Assembly: GCF_030538655.1 (NCBI RefSeq)
Contig: NZ_JAUNTO010000001.1
Location: 248,001-312,000, forward strand
Direction: 5' to 3'
From: Paracoccus sp. (in: a-proteobacteria)
GTDB lineage: Bacteria > Pseudomonadota > Alphaproteobacteria > Rhodobacterales > Rhodobacteraceae
Length of the DNA stretch: 64,000 bases
Shown here piece after piece: positions 33,368 through 42,865 of this stretch. Both the position numbers and the translations under genes were made by a program. Position 1 is the first letter of the stretch. Every line of letters begins with the position of its first letter. Under the pieces are notes generated by a model. That model did no database searches, was not told the DNA's origin, and saw only the letters and a program-made list of their open reading frames with translations.

Positions 33368-34138
33368 TTACCGCCCGGTAAACCGCGCCGGGCGTTTTTC
33401 CAGAAACGCGGCCACACCTTCGCGGAAATCGGCGCTGCGGCCCGCCACGCCCTGCAATTCGGCCTCAAGCGCCATCTGAGCCTCAACCGTGTTCTGCCCC
33501 GATTCCACCAGCGCGCGGCGGATCGCCAGATAAGCTCCGGTCGGCCCTGCGGCCAGTTGCCGGGCGCGGCGGGCGACGCCCTCGGCAAAGGCGTCGTCGG
33601 GCAAAGCTTCCCAGATCAGGCCCCAGTCGGCGGCCTGGCGCGCGCTGACAGGCTCGGCCAGCAGCATCATCCCCATGGCGCGCGCATGGCCCGCCAGCCG
33701 AGGCACCAGCCAGGTGCCGCCCGCGTCAGGGATCAGGCCGATGCGCGTAAACGCCTGAATGATCGAAGCGCTTTCCGCCGCAATCACCAGATCGGCGGCC
33801 AGCGCCAGATTGGCCCCGGCCCCCGCCGCCACGCCGTTCAGCGCCGCGATCACCGGCGCGCGACAGCCCATCACCGCGCGCAGCATCGGCTCGTATTCCT
33901 CGCGCAGCACCCGCCCGAAATCGGCATCCGCAGGTGCGTCGGTCAGATCCTGCCCGGAACAAAAGCCGCGCCCCGCGCCGGTCATCACCACGCAACGCAC
34001 CGCTTCGGGCATATTGCTCAGCGCGGTGGTGATTTCGGTCCGCATCTGCGCGTTCAGCGCGTTCATCACCTGCGGGCGGTTCAGTGTCAGCGTGGCGATA
34101 CCGTCAACGACGGTGAACAGGATGGTCTGGAATGTCAT
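33368..34138 (-). CDS. paaG: Enoyl-CoA hydratase/isomerase, PaaG-like
   Basis: A 256-residue crotonase-fold protein close to PaaG, the epoxyphenylacetyl-CoA isomerase of phenylacetate breakdown. Motifs are GAGRGFCSGQDL, the oxyanion-hole region ALNGVAAGAGANLALAADLV and IGLIPDAGGTWLVPRLAG with the PaaG-type Asp. The ADFGRVLREEYEPML segment is also PaaG-like. No other paa genes are nearby, so it may serve another acyl-CoA route. The ATG at 34138 is chosen over a longer frame. Confidence 0.85.
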   Translation of the reverse strand: MTFQTILFTVVDGIATLTLNRPQVMNALNAQMRTEITTALSNMPEAVRCVVMTGAGRGFCSGQDLTDAPADADFGRVLREEYEPMLRAVMGCRAPVIAALNGVAAGAGANLALAADLVIAAESASIIQAFTRIGLIPDAGGTWLVPRLAGHARAMGMMLLAEPVSARQAADWGLIWEALPDDAFAEGVARRARQLAAGPTGAYLAIRRALVESGQNTVEAQMALEAELQGVAGRSADFREGVAAFLEKRPARFTGR

Positions 34139-34202
34139 GGTTTCCCCCTTGCTGCCGCGCATCCTGCACAGTTGCGTGCCGCCGCGCCAGCAAGACCCGG
34201 CG

Positions 34203-34676
34203 TCAGTCCTGCATCAGCCGGTCCAGTCGGGCTTTTTCCTCGTCCGTCAGTGGTGCCGGCCCGGCCCCTCCCTGTCGGCGGCGCAGGAAACCGGCGGCAA
34301 AGGCCAGCGCCACCAGCCCCATCACCGGCCCGGCCAGCCACAGCACCCAGTTGGCGCCTGTCGCACGCGGCTCGAACAAGACGAATTCGCCATAGCGCGC
34401 CGTCACCGCGTCGATCACCTGATTATCACTGTCGCCCGCAACCAGCCGTTCGCGCACATAAAGCCGCAGGTCGCGGCTGATGGCGGCATTGGAATCGTCG
34501 ATGTTTTCGCCCTGACACACCGGGCAGCGCAGCTTTTGCGAGATCGCCCTCGCCCGCGTTTCCAGCACCGGATCATCCAGCACCTCATCGGGCTGCACCG
34601 CAACCGCAGGCATCGGCGCCACCGCCACAGTCACCGGCGCAAAGGCCAGCAGCGCAATCAGAACCAGCCGTTTCAT
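34203..34676 (-). CDS. ccmH: CcmH (Ccl2), cytochrome c maturation thioreductase
   Basis: A 157-residue membrane-anchored thiol-disulfide protein. It has a signal peptide (MKRLVLIALLAFAPVTVAVA), the CcmH motif LRCPVCQGENIDDSNA with its redox CXXC pair, and one C-terminal helix (WVLWLAGPVMGLVALAFAAG). It reduces apocytochrome c cysteines before heme attachment. It overlaps ccmF by four bases. ccmI is not adjacent. Confidence 0.95.
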   Translation of the reverse strand: MKRLVLIALLAFAPVTVAVAPMPAVAVQPDEVLDDPVLETRARAISQKLRCPVCQGENIDDSNAAISRDLRLYVRERLVAGDSDNQVIDAVTARYGEFVLFEPRATGANWVLWLAGPVMGLVALAFAAGFLRRRQGGAGPAPLTDEEKARLDRLMQD

Positions 34677-36643
34677 TCCGCAGGCACCCCCGTTGCAGCA
34701 CGGCGCGAGTCGCGGCGCGCGCCCGCAGCCACGCGATAGCGCCGGTCAGACAAGGAAATCAGCCCGCCCAATGCCATCAGCGCCGACCCGGCCCAGATCC
34801 AGTTGGCAAAGGGTTTGATATAATAACGCACGGCCCAGCCTCCGCCCGCCTGCGCGTCACCGATCACCAGATAGATGTCGCGGAACACGCCATTGTTGAT
34901 CGCCGCCTCGGTCGTGGGCATGGCCTGCACCGGATAGACGCGCTTTTCCGGGTGCAGCGTGGCGACCTGACGGCCATTGCGGGCCACATCCATCGTGGCC
35001 ATGGTGGACAGATAGTTCGGGCCTTCGACCTCATCGACCGAACGCAGGGTGATCGTGTAACCGCTCAGTTCGAACGATTCGCCGATATGGGCGACCCGGA
35101 TGTTTTCGGTTTCCCATGCCATCAGCAGCGACACCCCGATAAAGGTCACGCCCAATCCGGCATGAGCCACCGCCTTGCCCCAATCGGCGCGCGGCAGCCG
35201 CGCCAGACGCGACAGACCCGACCCGCCGGTGCGGTGGATCAGTTCGGCGCCCGCGCCAAAGATGATCCAACTGCCCAACCCGGTGCCGATCACCGCCAGT
35301 GCCGAATGCCCGGTCGAGACCGCAAACACCAGCAGCATCACCGCCGCCGTCAGCGCGAGCGCCCCCCGCAGCGGCATCAGCGCACGCCGGATGGTGGCGC
35401 GTTTCCACGGCATGATCGCGCCCAAGGGCAGCACGATGGCCAGAACGATCATGAAGGGGGTAAAGGCCTTGTTAAAGAACGGCTCGCCCACCGACAGCTT
35501 GGCACCCCAGCCCAGTTCGGCGATCAGCGGCCAGACCGTGCCGATGAACACCACGAACGAGGCCACCGCCAACAGCACGTTGTTCAGCACCAAGGCCCCC
35601 TCGCGCGATACCGGCGCGAACACCCCCTTGGCGGCCATCGCCTGCGCGCGCACCGAATACAGCGTCAGCGCGCCGCCCACGAACACCGCCAGAATCGCCA
35701 GAATGAACACGCCGCGTTCCGGGTCGCTGGCAAAGCTGTGGACCGAGGTAATCACGCCCGAGCGCACGATGAACGTGCCGATCAGCGAAAAGCCGAATGC
35801 CATGATCGCCAGCAGGATCGTCCAGCTTTTCAGCGCCTCGCGCTTTTCGACGACGATGGCGGAATGCAGCAAGGCGGCTGCCAGCAGCCACGGCATGAAG
35901 CTGGCGTTTTCGACCGGATCCCAGAACCAGAACCCGCCCCAGCCCAGTTCGTAATAGGCCCACCACGACCCAAGCGCGATGCCGATGGTCAGAAACACCC
36001 AGGCCGCCAGCGTCCACGGCCTGACCCACCGCGCCCAGGCGGCATCGACACGGCCTTCGATCAGCGCCGCGACGGCAAAGCTGAACGACATCGAAAGCCC
36101 GACATAGCCAAGGTAAAGGAACGGCGGGTGCAGCGCCAGGCCGACGTCTTGCAGCAGGGGGTTCAGGTCGCGCCCGTCAAAGGGCGGCACTTCCAGTCGC
36201 AAAAACGGGTTCGAGGTGAAGATGATAAACGCATAGAACGCCGCCCCGATCGCCGCCTGCACCGCCAGAACGCGCGCGCGCAATGCGGGCGGCAGATTGC
36301 CCCCCCAGGCCGCCGCCGCCGCACCGAACAGCGCCAGGATCAGCACCCACAGCAGCATCGAACCTTCGTGGTTCCCCCACACGCCGCTGATTTTATACAG
36401 CATCGGTTTGGCGGTATGCGAATTTTCGTAAACCAGCCTGAGCGAGAAATCCGAGGTGACAAAGGCCACGGTCAGCGCACAAAAGGAAAGCCCGGTCAGC
36501 AGGAACTGCGCCATCGCGGCGGGCCGGGCGCTGTCCATCCATGCGGTCCACCCGCGCGACGCGCCGATCATCGGCACGATCATCTGATACAGAGCCACCA
36601 TAAAGGCCAAAATCAGGGCGAAATGGCCGAATTCTGCGATCAT
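34673..36643 (-). CDS. ccmF: CcmF (Ccl1), cytochrome c heme lyase
   Basis: A 656-residue polytopic inner-membrane protein that attaches heme from CcmE to apocytochrome c with CcmH and CcmI. The WWD heme-handling motif reads WGGFWFWDPVENASFMPW, with flanking histidine segments (GNHEGSMLLWVLILA, LALHPPFLYLGYVGL, IVRSGVITSVHSFASDP). The ATG at 36643 has GGGAGACG upstream; an extension to 36715 has no support. It lies between the GTA holin and ccmH. Confidence 0.96.
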   Translation of the reverse strand: MIAEFGHFALILAFMVALYQMIVPMIGASRGWTAWMDSARPAAMAQFLLTGLSFCALTVAFVTSDFSLRLVYENSHTAKPMLYKISGVWGNHEGSMLLWVLILALFGAAAAAWGGNLPPALRARVLAVQAAIGAAFYAFIIFTSNPFLRLEVPPFDGRDLNPLLQDVGLALHPPFLYLGYVGLSMSFSFAVAALIEGRVDAAWARWVRPWTLAAWVFLTIGIALGSWWAYYELGWGGFWFWDPVENASFMPWLLAAALLHSAIVVEKREALKSWTILLAIMAFGFSLIGTFIVRSGVITSVHSFASDPERGVFILAILAVFVGGALTLYSVRAQAMAAKGVFAPVSREGALVLNNVLLAVASFVVFIGTVWPLIAELGWGAKLSVGEPFFNKAFTPFMIVLAIVLPLGAIMPWKRATIRRALMPLRGALALTAAVMLLVFAVSTGHSALAVIGTGLGSWIIFGAGAELIHRTGGSGLSRLARLPRADWGKAVAHAGLGVTFIGVSLLMAWETENIRVAHIGESFELSGYTITLRSVDEVEGPNYLSTMATMDVARNGRQVATLHPEKRVYPVQAMPTTEAAINNGVFRDIYLVIGDAQAGGGWAVRYYIKPFANWIWAGSALMALGGLISLSDRRYRVAAGARRDSRRAATGVPAE

Positions 36644-36736
36644 GGTCGTCTCCCTTGGGCTGATGTCGACCATAAACACATGACAAAGGGGGGAACAGTC
36701 CCCCCTTTGCCGCAATGGTTCAGTTTTCTGTGTGAC

Positions 36737-37393
36737 CTATCCGCGCAGGCCGGCCGACCAGTCGCGCAGCGCGGCATTATCGGCAAAGGTATCGGCAGGC
36801 AGGCGCCAGCCTTGCGGGGGGGCGGCGGACGCAGCGCTCACAGATGCCGCCACCGGCATCACCGGATCGACCGGCGCGGTCATGGCGGCGGCCAGCGCGG
36901 CATCCAGCGCCGCCTGCCCTTCCGTGTCATGCAGGGCGACCATGCCCGCGCCGCTGGCATCCGCCGTGCCTTGCGCCCGCCCTTTGCGACCGGATCGTTC
37001 CAGCACGACGCGATTGCGGAAATAATGCGCCTCGCGCGCGCCGAAATAAAAGCTGACAATCGCCCCCAGCAGCCACCACAGCGGTTCGGGCACCTCGGCC
37101 AGCCCCTCCATCCGCAGGCCGAATCCGGCGGGATCGACCATGGCATAGGTGAACAGGCCCAACACCCCCACCGTCATCCCCGGACGCGGCAGGCGGTTCA
37201 GCCCGTTCACGAAACTGTCGAACCACGTCTGCGGCGCGTGCGCAAATTCCAGCCCAAGCTGTTCGATGGCGCGGGCATAGGCCTCTTCGTCCAGTTCCAT
37301 CCGGCGAGTGGCGTTCTGGCGAAAGATCTCGGCCACATTCCCCGCCGCCGTGACGGTGCCCCCCAGATTCAGAAAGCGGTCGATCATGCCCAT
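36737..37393 (-). CDS. GTA release holin (3-TM holin family)
   Basis: A 218-residue protein of the 'holin of 3TMs, for gene-transfer release' family. N-terminal region: GTVTAAGNVAEIFRQNATRR; membrane core: PGMTVGVLGLFTYAMV and EPLWWLLGAIVSFYFGAREA, followed by HYFRNR. A long alanine-rich tail extends to the end. It forms membrane holes that let the endolysin reach the wall when GTA is released. The start at 37393 has AAGGA and overlaps the endolysin end by 10 bases; ATG at 37387 is an alternative. Confidence 0.9.
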   Translation of the reverse strand: MGMIDRFLNLGGTVTAAGNVAEIFRQNATRRMELDEEAYARAIEQLGLEFAHAPQTWFDSFVNGLNRLPRPGMTVGVLGLFTYAMVDPAGFGLRMEGLAEVPEPLWWLLGAIVSFYFGAREAHYFRNRVVLERSGRKGRAQGTADASGAGMVALHDTEGQAALDAALAAAMTAPVDPVMPVAASVSAASAAPPQGWRLPADTFADNAALRDWSAGLRG

Positions 37394-37995
37394 TTCGCGG
37401 TCCTTTCCCGGTGCTGCGCGGCGCTGAGGTGGTATTTCGGGCTGATGAACTCTTCGGCCCGCGTGATCCAGCCGCCCTTGCCGCCATCCTTGCGCCGGGC
37501 ATATTTGCGGCTGGCCGGGCGATTATCGGCGATGGCGTAGTAATAGTTGCGCCGCGCGATGCCATAGGCGTCGGCCAGATGCTGTGGCGCGACCTGTGCC
37601 GCCGATTGCGCCGCCGCGATGGTGCGCGGGCCGATCACGCCGTCATCCTTGGCCGCAAAGCCCATGCGCGTCAGCAGCCGTTGCAGGATTTTCACCGCAT
37701 TCGCACCGGCGTTCACCTGCATGTCGAACACGCTGGCCTGCACCGTGACCGGCAGTTCGGCCAGACGCGGACGGCGAAAATAATGTTCGACATAAACCTG
37801 AACGGCCTGCGCGCGGGTCAGCGCCCGCACGTCGCGTTCATCGACACGGCCATCGCCGTTCAGGTCCATGCCCAGACGGCGCATTGTCCCGATGGTGACG
37901 CCGTAATTCGTCGCCCCGCCGGGATCGTCGGGGTCGTTGACGTAGCCCCCTTCACGCGCGACGATTTCGGTCGCGATCTGCTCGACAGTTTTCAT
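37384..37995 (-). CDS. GTA endolysin, GH108 N-acetylmuramidase
   Basis: A 203-residue GH108 lysozyme with a C-terminal peptidoglycan-binding region. The catalytic glutamate is Glu15 in VAREGGYVNDPDDPGGATNY, the family hallmark; ALTRAQAVQVYVEHYFRRP and FDMQVNAGANAVKILQRLL follow, then a DDGVIGPRTIAAAQSA segment. It lacks a signal peptide, so it depends on the holin. In Rhodobacter the orthologous pair lyses the cell to free GTA. The ATG at 37995 is used; a perfect CtrA site lies 45 bases upstream. Confidence 0.92.
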   Translation of the reverse strand: MKTVEQIATEIVAREGGYVNDPDDPGGATNYGVTIGTMRRLGMDLNGDGRVDERDVRALTRAQAVQVYVEHYFRRPRLAELPVTVQASVFDMQVNAGANAVKILQRLLTRMGFAAKDDGVIGPRTIAAAQSAAQVAPQHLADAYGIARRNYYYAIADNRPASRKYARRKDGGKGGWITRAEEFISPKYHLSAAQHRERTAKWA

Positions 37996-38039
37996 CCTTG
38001 CCCCCAAGGTTAACCAGGGGGAAAGGTCGCGCAGACGGG

Positions 38040-38054
38040 TTAACGCCGGATTAA
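38040..38054. promoter_or_regulatory. Perfect CtrA-type site upstream of the GTA lysis genes
   Basis: TTAACGCCGGATTAA is an exact TTAA-N7-TTAA site, and on the minus strand it reads TTAA-N7-TTAAC, the full consensus. It lies 45 bases before the endolysin ATG, in the gap after ccmE. A further GGTTAACC half-site occurs at 38008-38015. Confidence 0.7.
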
Positions 38055-38073
38055 GGCTTCGCGCGTTGCGAGA

Positions 38074-38532
38074 TCAGGCGTTCGGATCCTGATAGACGCC
38101 GGTTTCTTTCAGCGTGTCCATCACCTCGCGCGGCATATAGTTTTCGTCGTGCTTGGCCAGCAGGTTATCGGCCTGAAACACGCCGTCGCGGTAATAGCCC
38201 TTGGCAATGGTTCCCTGCCCCTCGCTGAACAGATCGGGGGCCGGGTCACGCCCGACATAGGCCACCGGAATTTCCGCCAGCCCGTCGGTGATGACAAAGC
38301 GGAACTCGACCCCGTGGCGGTCGGTGATGCTGTCTTCCTTGACCAACCCGCCAAGCTGGAAATACTCGCCCGGATCGGGCGCGTTTTCCGTCACCTGCGA
38401 GGGCGAGCGATACAGGTTGATCCCGTCGCGAAAGCCATAGCCAATCAGCCCCGCCGCCACGACCAGCGCCACGGCAGCCGCCGACATGATCTGGATACGG
38501 CGCGTTTTCTTGAGCGATTTCAACCCGGCCAT
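38074..38532 (-). CDS. ccmE: CcmE, heme chaperone
   Basis: A 152-residue periplasmic heme chaperone anchored by one N-terminal helix (IMSAAAVALVVAAGLIGYGF). The covalent heme histidine is His128 in LLAKHDENYMP, with the conserved tyrosine four residues on. Core motifs YFQLGGLVKEDS and GQGTIAKGYYRDGVFQADNL are intact. It takes heme from CcmC/D and passes it to CcmF. It lies 15 bases after murI and is separated from ccmF by the GTA lysis pair. Confidence 0.96.
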   Translation of the reverse strand: MAGLKSLKKTRRIQIMSAAAVALVVAAGLIGYGFRDGINLYRSPSQVTENAPDPGEYFQLGGLVKEDSITDRHGVEFRFVITDGLAEIPVAYVGRDPAPDLFSEGQGTIAKGYYRDGVFQADNLLAKHDENYMPREVMDTLKETGVYQDPNA

Positions 38533-38547
38533 GGGTTCCCCCTTTGA

Positions 38548-39360
38548 TTAAGCGGCCTCAAAGCGGATCGGGCGGCGCAGGAATTGCGTGGCCTTGCCCG
38601 ACACCCGCACAGGGTCGCCGGTGGTCAGATATTTCGATTCCGTGCCCGGTCCGATGAACTCGGGCCTGCGGGTAAGATAGTCAGCCAGGCTTTCGGCAAC
38701 CAGCCCCGCCTGACTGAAAACCTTGACCTGCGACCCTAAGGCGCGCTGGAAGGCATTCTGCACCAGCGGGTAATGGGTGCAGCCCAAAACCGCCGCCTCG
38801 GGGTGGGGCATCCGGCGCAGCAGCGCCTCGACATGGCTGGCGACCAGCGCCTCGGCCAGAATTTCGTCACCCATTTCAATGGCATCGACGACACCACCGC
38901 AAGGCTGCGCCTCGACATCGACGCCCACGGCGCGAAAGGCCAGTTCGCGCTGAAAGGCCCGGCTGGCGACCGTGGCCGGGGTCGCGAACAGCGCGACATT
39001 GTTCACCGCCACCCGCCGGGGCGGCGAATTGTCGCCCCATGCGCGTTCGGTCAGCGCCTCGATCATCGGAACAAAGACGCCCAGCACCCGCTTGCCCTCG
39101 GGCAACCATGTTTCCTGCATCCGGCGCAGCGCGGCGGCGCTGGCGGTGTTGCAGGCAAGGATCACCAGATCGCAGCCCTCGGCCCACAGCCGTTCGGTGG
39201 CGGCGGTCGTCAGATCAAAGATGTCGTCTGGCGTGCGCACGCCGTAAGGCGCATGGGCGTTGTCGCCCAGATAGACCAGCGGCAGATCAGGCAACCGGGC
39301 CGCGATGGCCTGATGCACCGTCAGACCACCCAGACCGGAATCGAAAACACCAACCGCCAT
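38548..39360 (-). CDS. murI: MurI, glutamate racemase
   Basis: A 270-residue racemase making D-glutamate for peptidoglycan. The two catalytic cysteines are in [16 protein letters not shown] and [15 protein letters not shown], and the opening [17 protein letters not shown] is the family signature. First gene of the minus-strand series murI-ccmE-endolysin-holin-ccmF-ccmH. No promoter box is obvious; it may be transcribed alone or with ccmE. Confidence 0.95.
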   Translation of the reverse strand: MAVGVFDSGLGGLTVHQAIAARLPDLPLVYLGDNAHAPYGVRTPDDIFDLTTAATERLWAEGCDLVILACNTASAAALRRMQETWLPEGKRVLGVFVPMIEALTERAWGDNSPPRRVAVNNVALFATPATVASRAFQRELAFRAVGVDVEAQPCGGVVDAIEMGDEILAEALVASHVEALLRRMPHPEAAVLGCTHYPLVQNAFQRALGSQVKVFSQAGLVAESLADYLTRRPEFIGPGTESKYLTTGDPVRVSGKATQFLRRPIRFEAA

Positions 39361-39424
39361 GCAGAAATCCCCCTTCGCGCGCCGCAGTCATAGCGCCGCC
39401 GCGCGCGAAGGGAAATGACCTAAG

Positions 39425-42400
39425 TCATTCCGCCGCTTCACGCATGGGCGAGCCACCGGCACGAAATTCGGCCAACAGCTCGGCACGGCGGGCGGCGGCG
39501 GCCTTGATCGCATCGTCTTTTATCATGCCGTAGCCCTTGATGGTCAGCGGCAATTCGGCCAGTTCGCGCAAGCAGGCCATGGTCGCGGGCGTGACCTTGG
39601 GCAGCAGTTCGGCCATGTCGGATTCGTATTCCGCGATGGCCGCGCGTTCGATCCGACGCTCGGCCAGCCAGCCGAATGGATCGTAGGGCTTGCCGCGCAG
39701 CCCCTTCATCCGTGCCAGCAGCCGGAACAGCGGCAGCGCCCACGGACCGAACTCGCGCTTGCGCGGGCGGCCATTGGCATCGCGCCCCGGCAGGATCGGC
39801 GGCGCAAGGTGGAAAGATAGCCGCGTATCGCCCTGCCACTGCGCGGCGACCTGATCGGCGGTGGTCAGATGCAGCCGCGCGACCTCGTATTCGTCCTTAT
39901 AGGCCAACAGCTTATAGTAACCGCGCGCCACGGATTCGCGCAGATCGGCGGGCGCGCGGTTCACCAAGGCCATGAACCTGTCGGCCAACGCCTGATCCTG
40001 ATAATCGACCAGCCGCGCGGCACGATAAGCCACCGGATCGGGCGCCGCCTCAGGCTCGGGCGGGCGGGCCGCCGCTGCCGCCTGTTCGGGAAAGACCATC
40101 GCCCAGCGGCCAATCTGAAAGGCGCGCTGGTTTTCAGCCACCTTAGCACCGTTCATTTCGATCGCGCGCAGGATCGCCGCTTCGCTCAGCGGGATCAGCC
40201 CCTGCTGCCAGGCCGCGCCCATCACCAGCATGTTGGAATAGATCGAATCGCCCAACACCCGCAGCGCCAGATCGCTGGCATCGAAAAACGCCGCGCGATC
40301 CGCCAGACGCGCCTGCAACGACAGTTTCAGCCGGTCAGAGGGCACCTGAAAATCGCGAAAGCGCGTAAATTCGCCGGTGATGATCTCGTGATCGTTGACC
40401 ACCGCGCCGGTGCGGCCCTGCGTCATCAACCCGATGGTTTTCGCCCCCGCCGTCACCACCAGATCGCCGCCGATGATGCAATCAGCCTCGCCCACGGCGA
40501 CGCGGATGGCGGAAATATCGGCGGGATCGTTGGCCAGCCGCAGGTGGATATGCACCGCCCCGCCCTTTTGGGCCAGACCCGCCATCTCCATCATGCCGGC
40601 GCCCTTGCCATCCAGTTGCGCGGCCTGCGCCAGAACGGCACCGATGGTCACAACGCCCGTGCCGCCGACGCCGGTAATCACCACGTTATGGGTGCCGTTG
40701 ATGACGGGCAGCGCGGGCGCGGGCAGGTCGGGGATCGTGATGTCAGACCCCTTGGGTCGCCGCAGCTGGCCGCCGCGCACCGACACGAAGGACGGACAAA
40801 AGCCGTTCACGCAGGAATAATCCTTGTTGCACGACGACTGGTCGATGGCGCGCTTGCGGCCCAGTTCGGTGTCCAGCGGCACGACCGAAACGCAGTTGGA
40901 CTGGACCGAGCAATCGCCGCAGCCCTCGCAAACCTCGGGGTTGATAAAGATGCGGCGGTCGGGGTCGGGGAACTGGCCTTTTTTGCGGCGGCGACGCTTT
41001 TCGGCGGCGCAGGTCTGGATATACAGGATCGCACTGACGCCCGTCACCGTTTCCAATTCGCGCTGCACCGCCATCATGCTGCCGCGTTCCTCGAACCGCA
41101 TCGCCTGCGGGAACTGGCTGCGGTCAACGTCCTCTTTCTCGTCATAGACGACAACCACCGGGGCGACGCCCATAGCCAGCAATTCGCGCGCGATCTGCGG
41201 GGCGGTCAGCTCACCCTCGTTCGGCTGACCGCCGGTCATCGCCACCGCGTCATTATACAGGATCTTGTAGGTGATATTCGTGCCCGCCGCCTTGGCCGCA
41301 CGGATCGCCAAAGAGCCAGAATGGTTATAGGTTCCGTCGCCAAGATTTTGAAACACATGGTTTCTTGTGCTGAATGGCGATTCGCCGACCCAGTTCACCC
41401 CCTCGCCGCCCATATGGGTGAAACCATTGGTTTCCCGACCCATCCACTGCACCATATAATGACAGCCGATACCCGCATAAGCGCGGCTGCCCTCGGGCAC
41501 GCGGGTGCTGCTATTGTGCGGGCAACCCGAACAAAACCAAGGGGTTCTGACGGAAATCTCAGGCGCATTGTCATTGCGGCGCACTTCATTGATGCGGTCC
41601 AGCCCGGCCTTGATGGCATCGGTGCCGCGCCCTTCCTCAATCAGAATGCCGCCCAGCTTTTGTGCGATCATCACCGGGTCCAGCGCGTAACGGGTCGGGA
41701 ACAGTTCCTCGCCGGTGCGGTCGTGACGCCAGCCATGGACACGGCGGCCACGGCGATTGTCAAAGATTGCCTCTTTCAACTGCACTTCGATCAGCTTGCG
41801 CTTTTCCTCGACGCAGACAATAAGCTCAAGGTTTTCAGACCATTCCTGCATGGACCTCATGTCCAGAGGCCAGGTCTGACCGACCTTGTAGATGGTGATG
41901 CCCAGCCGGTCGGCCTCGGCCTCGTCGATGCCCAGCAGGGACAGGGCATGGACCAGATCCAACCAGTTCTTGCCCGCCGCGACAAAGCCGATGCGCGCGC
42001 CCGGCTTGCCCCAAACCTTGCGGTCGATGCGATTGGCGCGGGCAAACGCCTCGGCCGCCTTGCGTTTATGGTCGATCATCCGCGCCTCTTGCGCGACGGG
42101 CGTATCGCCAACGCGGATGTTCAGCCCGCCCTCGGGCATGTTGAAATCAGGGACGACAAAGCGCATCCGGTTCGGATCGCCGTTCACCACGCTGGTGACC
42201 TCCACCGTGTCTTTCATGGTTTTCAGGCCGGTCCAGACACCGGCAAAGCGCGACAGAGCGAAACCATACAGCCCGTAATCCAGAATTTCCTGCACCCCGG
42301 CAGGCGACAGCACCGGGATATAAGCGTCGATCATTGCCCAATCCGACTGATGCAGCACGGTCGAGGATTCGCCGGTGTGATCGTCGCCCATGGCCATCAC

Positions 42401-42820
42401 CACGCCACCATGCGCCGACGATCCGGCCATATTGGCGTGCCGCATCACGTCGCCCGAACGGTCCACCCCCGGCCCCTTGCCATACCACAGCGCGAACACG
42501 CCATCGTATTTGCCCTCGCCCCGCATCTCGGCCTGCTGGCTGCCCCAGATGGCGGTGGCGGCCAGATCTTCGTTCAGGCCGGGCTGAAACAGCACACCTG
42601 CGGCGGAAAGCCGCCTGGTTTCGCGCATCATTTGCAGATCGACACTGCCCAAGGGGCTGCCGCGATAGCCGGTCACCAGCCCCGCCGTGTTCAGCCCCGC
42701 CGCCTGATCGCGCGCCGCCTGCATCAGCATCAGCCGCACCAAAGCCTGCGTGCCGTTCAGCAACACCTGCGATTTCGACAGATCGAAACGGTCCGCCAGT
42801 GAAAATTCCGTTTTGCCCAT
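39425..42820 (-). CDS. Indolepyruvate ferredoxin oxidoreductase, fused alpha-beta type
   Basis: An 1131-residue enzyme that decarboxylates aryl pyruvates (from aromatic amino acid transamination) to acyl-CoA with ferredoxin. The N-terminal two thirds carry the pyrimidine- and TPP-binding domains (GTQALVRLMLMQAARDQA, GLVTGYRGSPLGSVDLQ, YAGIGCHYMVQWMGRET, FSTRNHVFQNLGDGTYNHSG). A cysteine cluster follows (VCEGCGDCSVQSNC, SSCNKDYSCVNGFCPSF). The last third is the gamma/beta subunit (VVITGVGGTGVVTIGAVLAQ). The ATG at 42820 has AGGGGAGCAG upstream; a divergent LysR gene probably controls it. Confidence 0.93.
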   Translation of the reverse strand: MGKTEFSLADRFDLSKSQVLLNGTQALVRLMLMQAARDQAAGLNTAGLVTGYRGSPLGSVDLQMMRETRRLSAAGVLFQPGLNEDLAATAIWGSQQAEMRGEGKYDGVFALWYGKGPGVDRSGDVMRHANMAGSSAHGGVVMAMGDDHTGESSTVLHQSDWAMIDAYIPVLSPAGVQEILDYGLYGFALSRFAGVWTGLKTMKDTVEVTSVVNGDPNRMRFVVPDFNMPEGGLNIRVGDTPVAQEARMIDHKRKAAEAFARANRIDRKVWGKPGARIGFVAAGKNWLDLVHALSLLGIDEAEADRLGITIYKVGQTWPLDMRSMQEWSENLELIVCVEEKRKLIEVQLKEAIFDNRRGRRVHGWRHDRTGEELFPTRYALDPVMIAQKLGGILIEEGRGTDAIKAGLDRINEVRRNDNAPEISVRTPWFCSGCPHNSSTRVPEGSRAYAGIGCHYMVQWMGRETNGFTHMGGEGVNWVGESPFSTRNHVFQNLGDGTYNHSGSLAIRAAKAAGTNITYKILYNDAVAMTGGQPNEGELTAPQIARELLAMGVAPVVVVYDEKEDVDRSQFPQAMRFEERGSMMAVQRELETVTGVSAILYIQTCAAEKRRRRKKGQFPDPDRRIFINPEVCEGCGDCSVQSNCVSVVPLDTELGRKRAIDQSSCNKDYSCVNGFCPSFVSVRGGQLRRPKGSDITIPDLPAPALPVINGTHNVVITGVGGTGVVTIGAVLAQAAQLDGKGAGMMEMAGLAQKGGAVHIHLRLANDPADISAIRVAVGEADCIIGGDLVVTAGAKTIGLMTQGRTGAVVNDHEIITGEFTRFRDFQVPSDRLKLSLQARLADRAAFFDASDLALRVLGDSIYSNMLVMGAAWQQGLIPLSEAAILRAIEMNGAKVAENQRAFQIGRWAMVFPEQAAAAARPPEPEAAPDPVAYRAARLVDYQDQALADRFMALVNRAPADLRESVARGYYKLLAYKDEYEVARLHLTTADQVAAQWQGDTRLSFHLAPPILPGRDANGRPRKREFGPWALPLFRLLARMKGLRGKPYDPFGWLAERRIERAAIAEYESDMAELLPKVTPATMACLRELAELPLTIKGYGMIKDDAIKAAAARRAELLAEFRAGGSPMREAAE

Positions 42821-42865
42821 CTGCTCCCCTCCCCAAGAACGCGGATGACGTATTGTCGCAGTATA

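Noticed and set aside
34952-37540. 862-codon plus-strand frame opposite ccmF and the holin
   Set aside because: Composition is glutamine/histidine/arginine-rich without domains; the minus strand codes CcmF with its WWD motif.
39869-42802. 977-codon open frame on the plus strand opposite the indolepyruvate oxidoreductase
   Set aside because: Histidine/arginine/glutamine-rich antisense frame, a common shadow of high-GC coding sequence; the opposite strand has full domain motifs.
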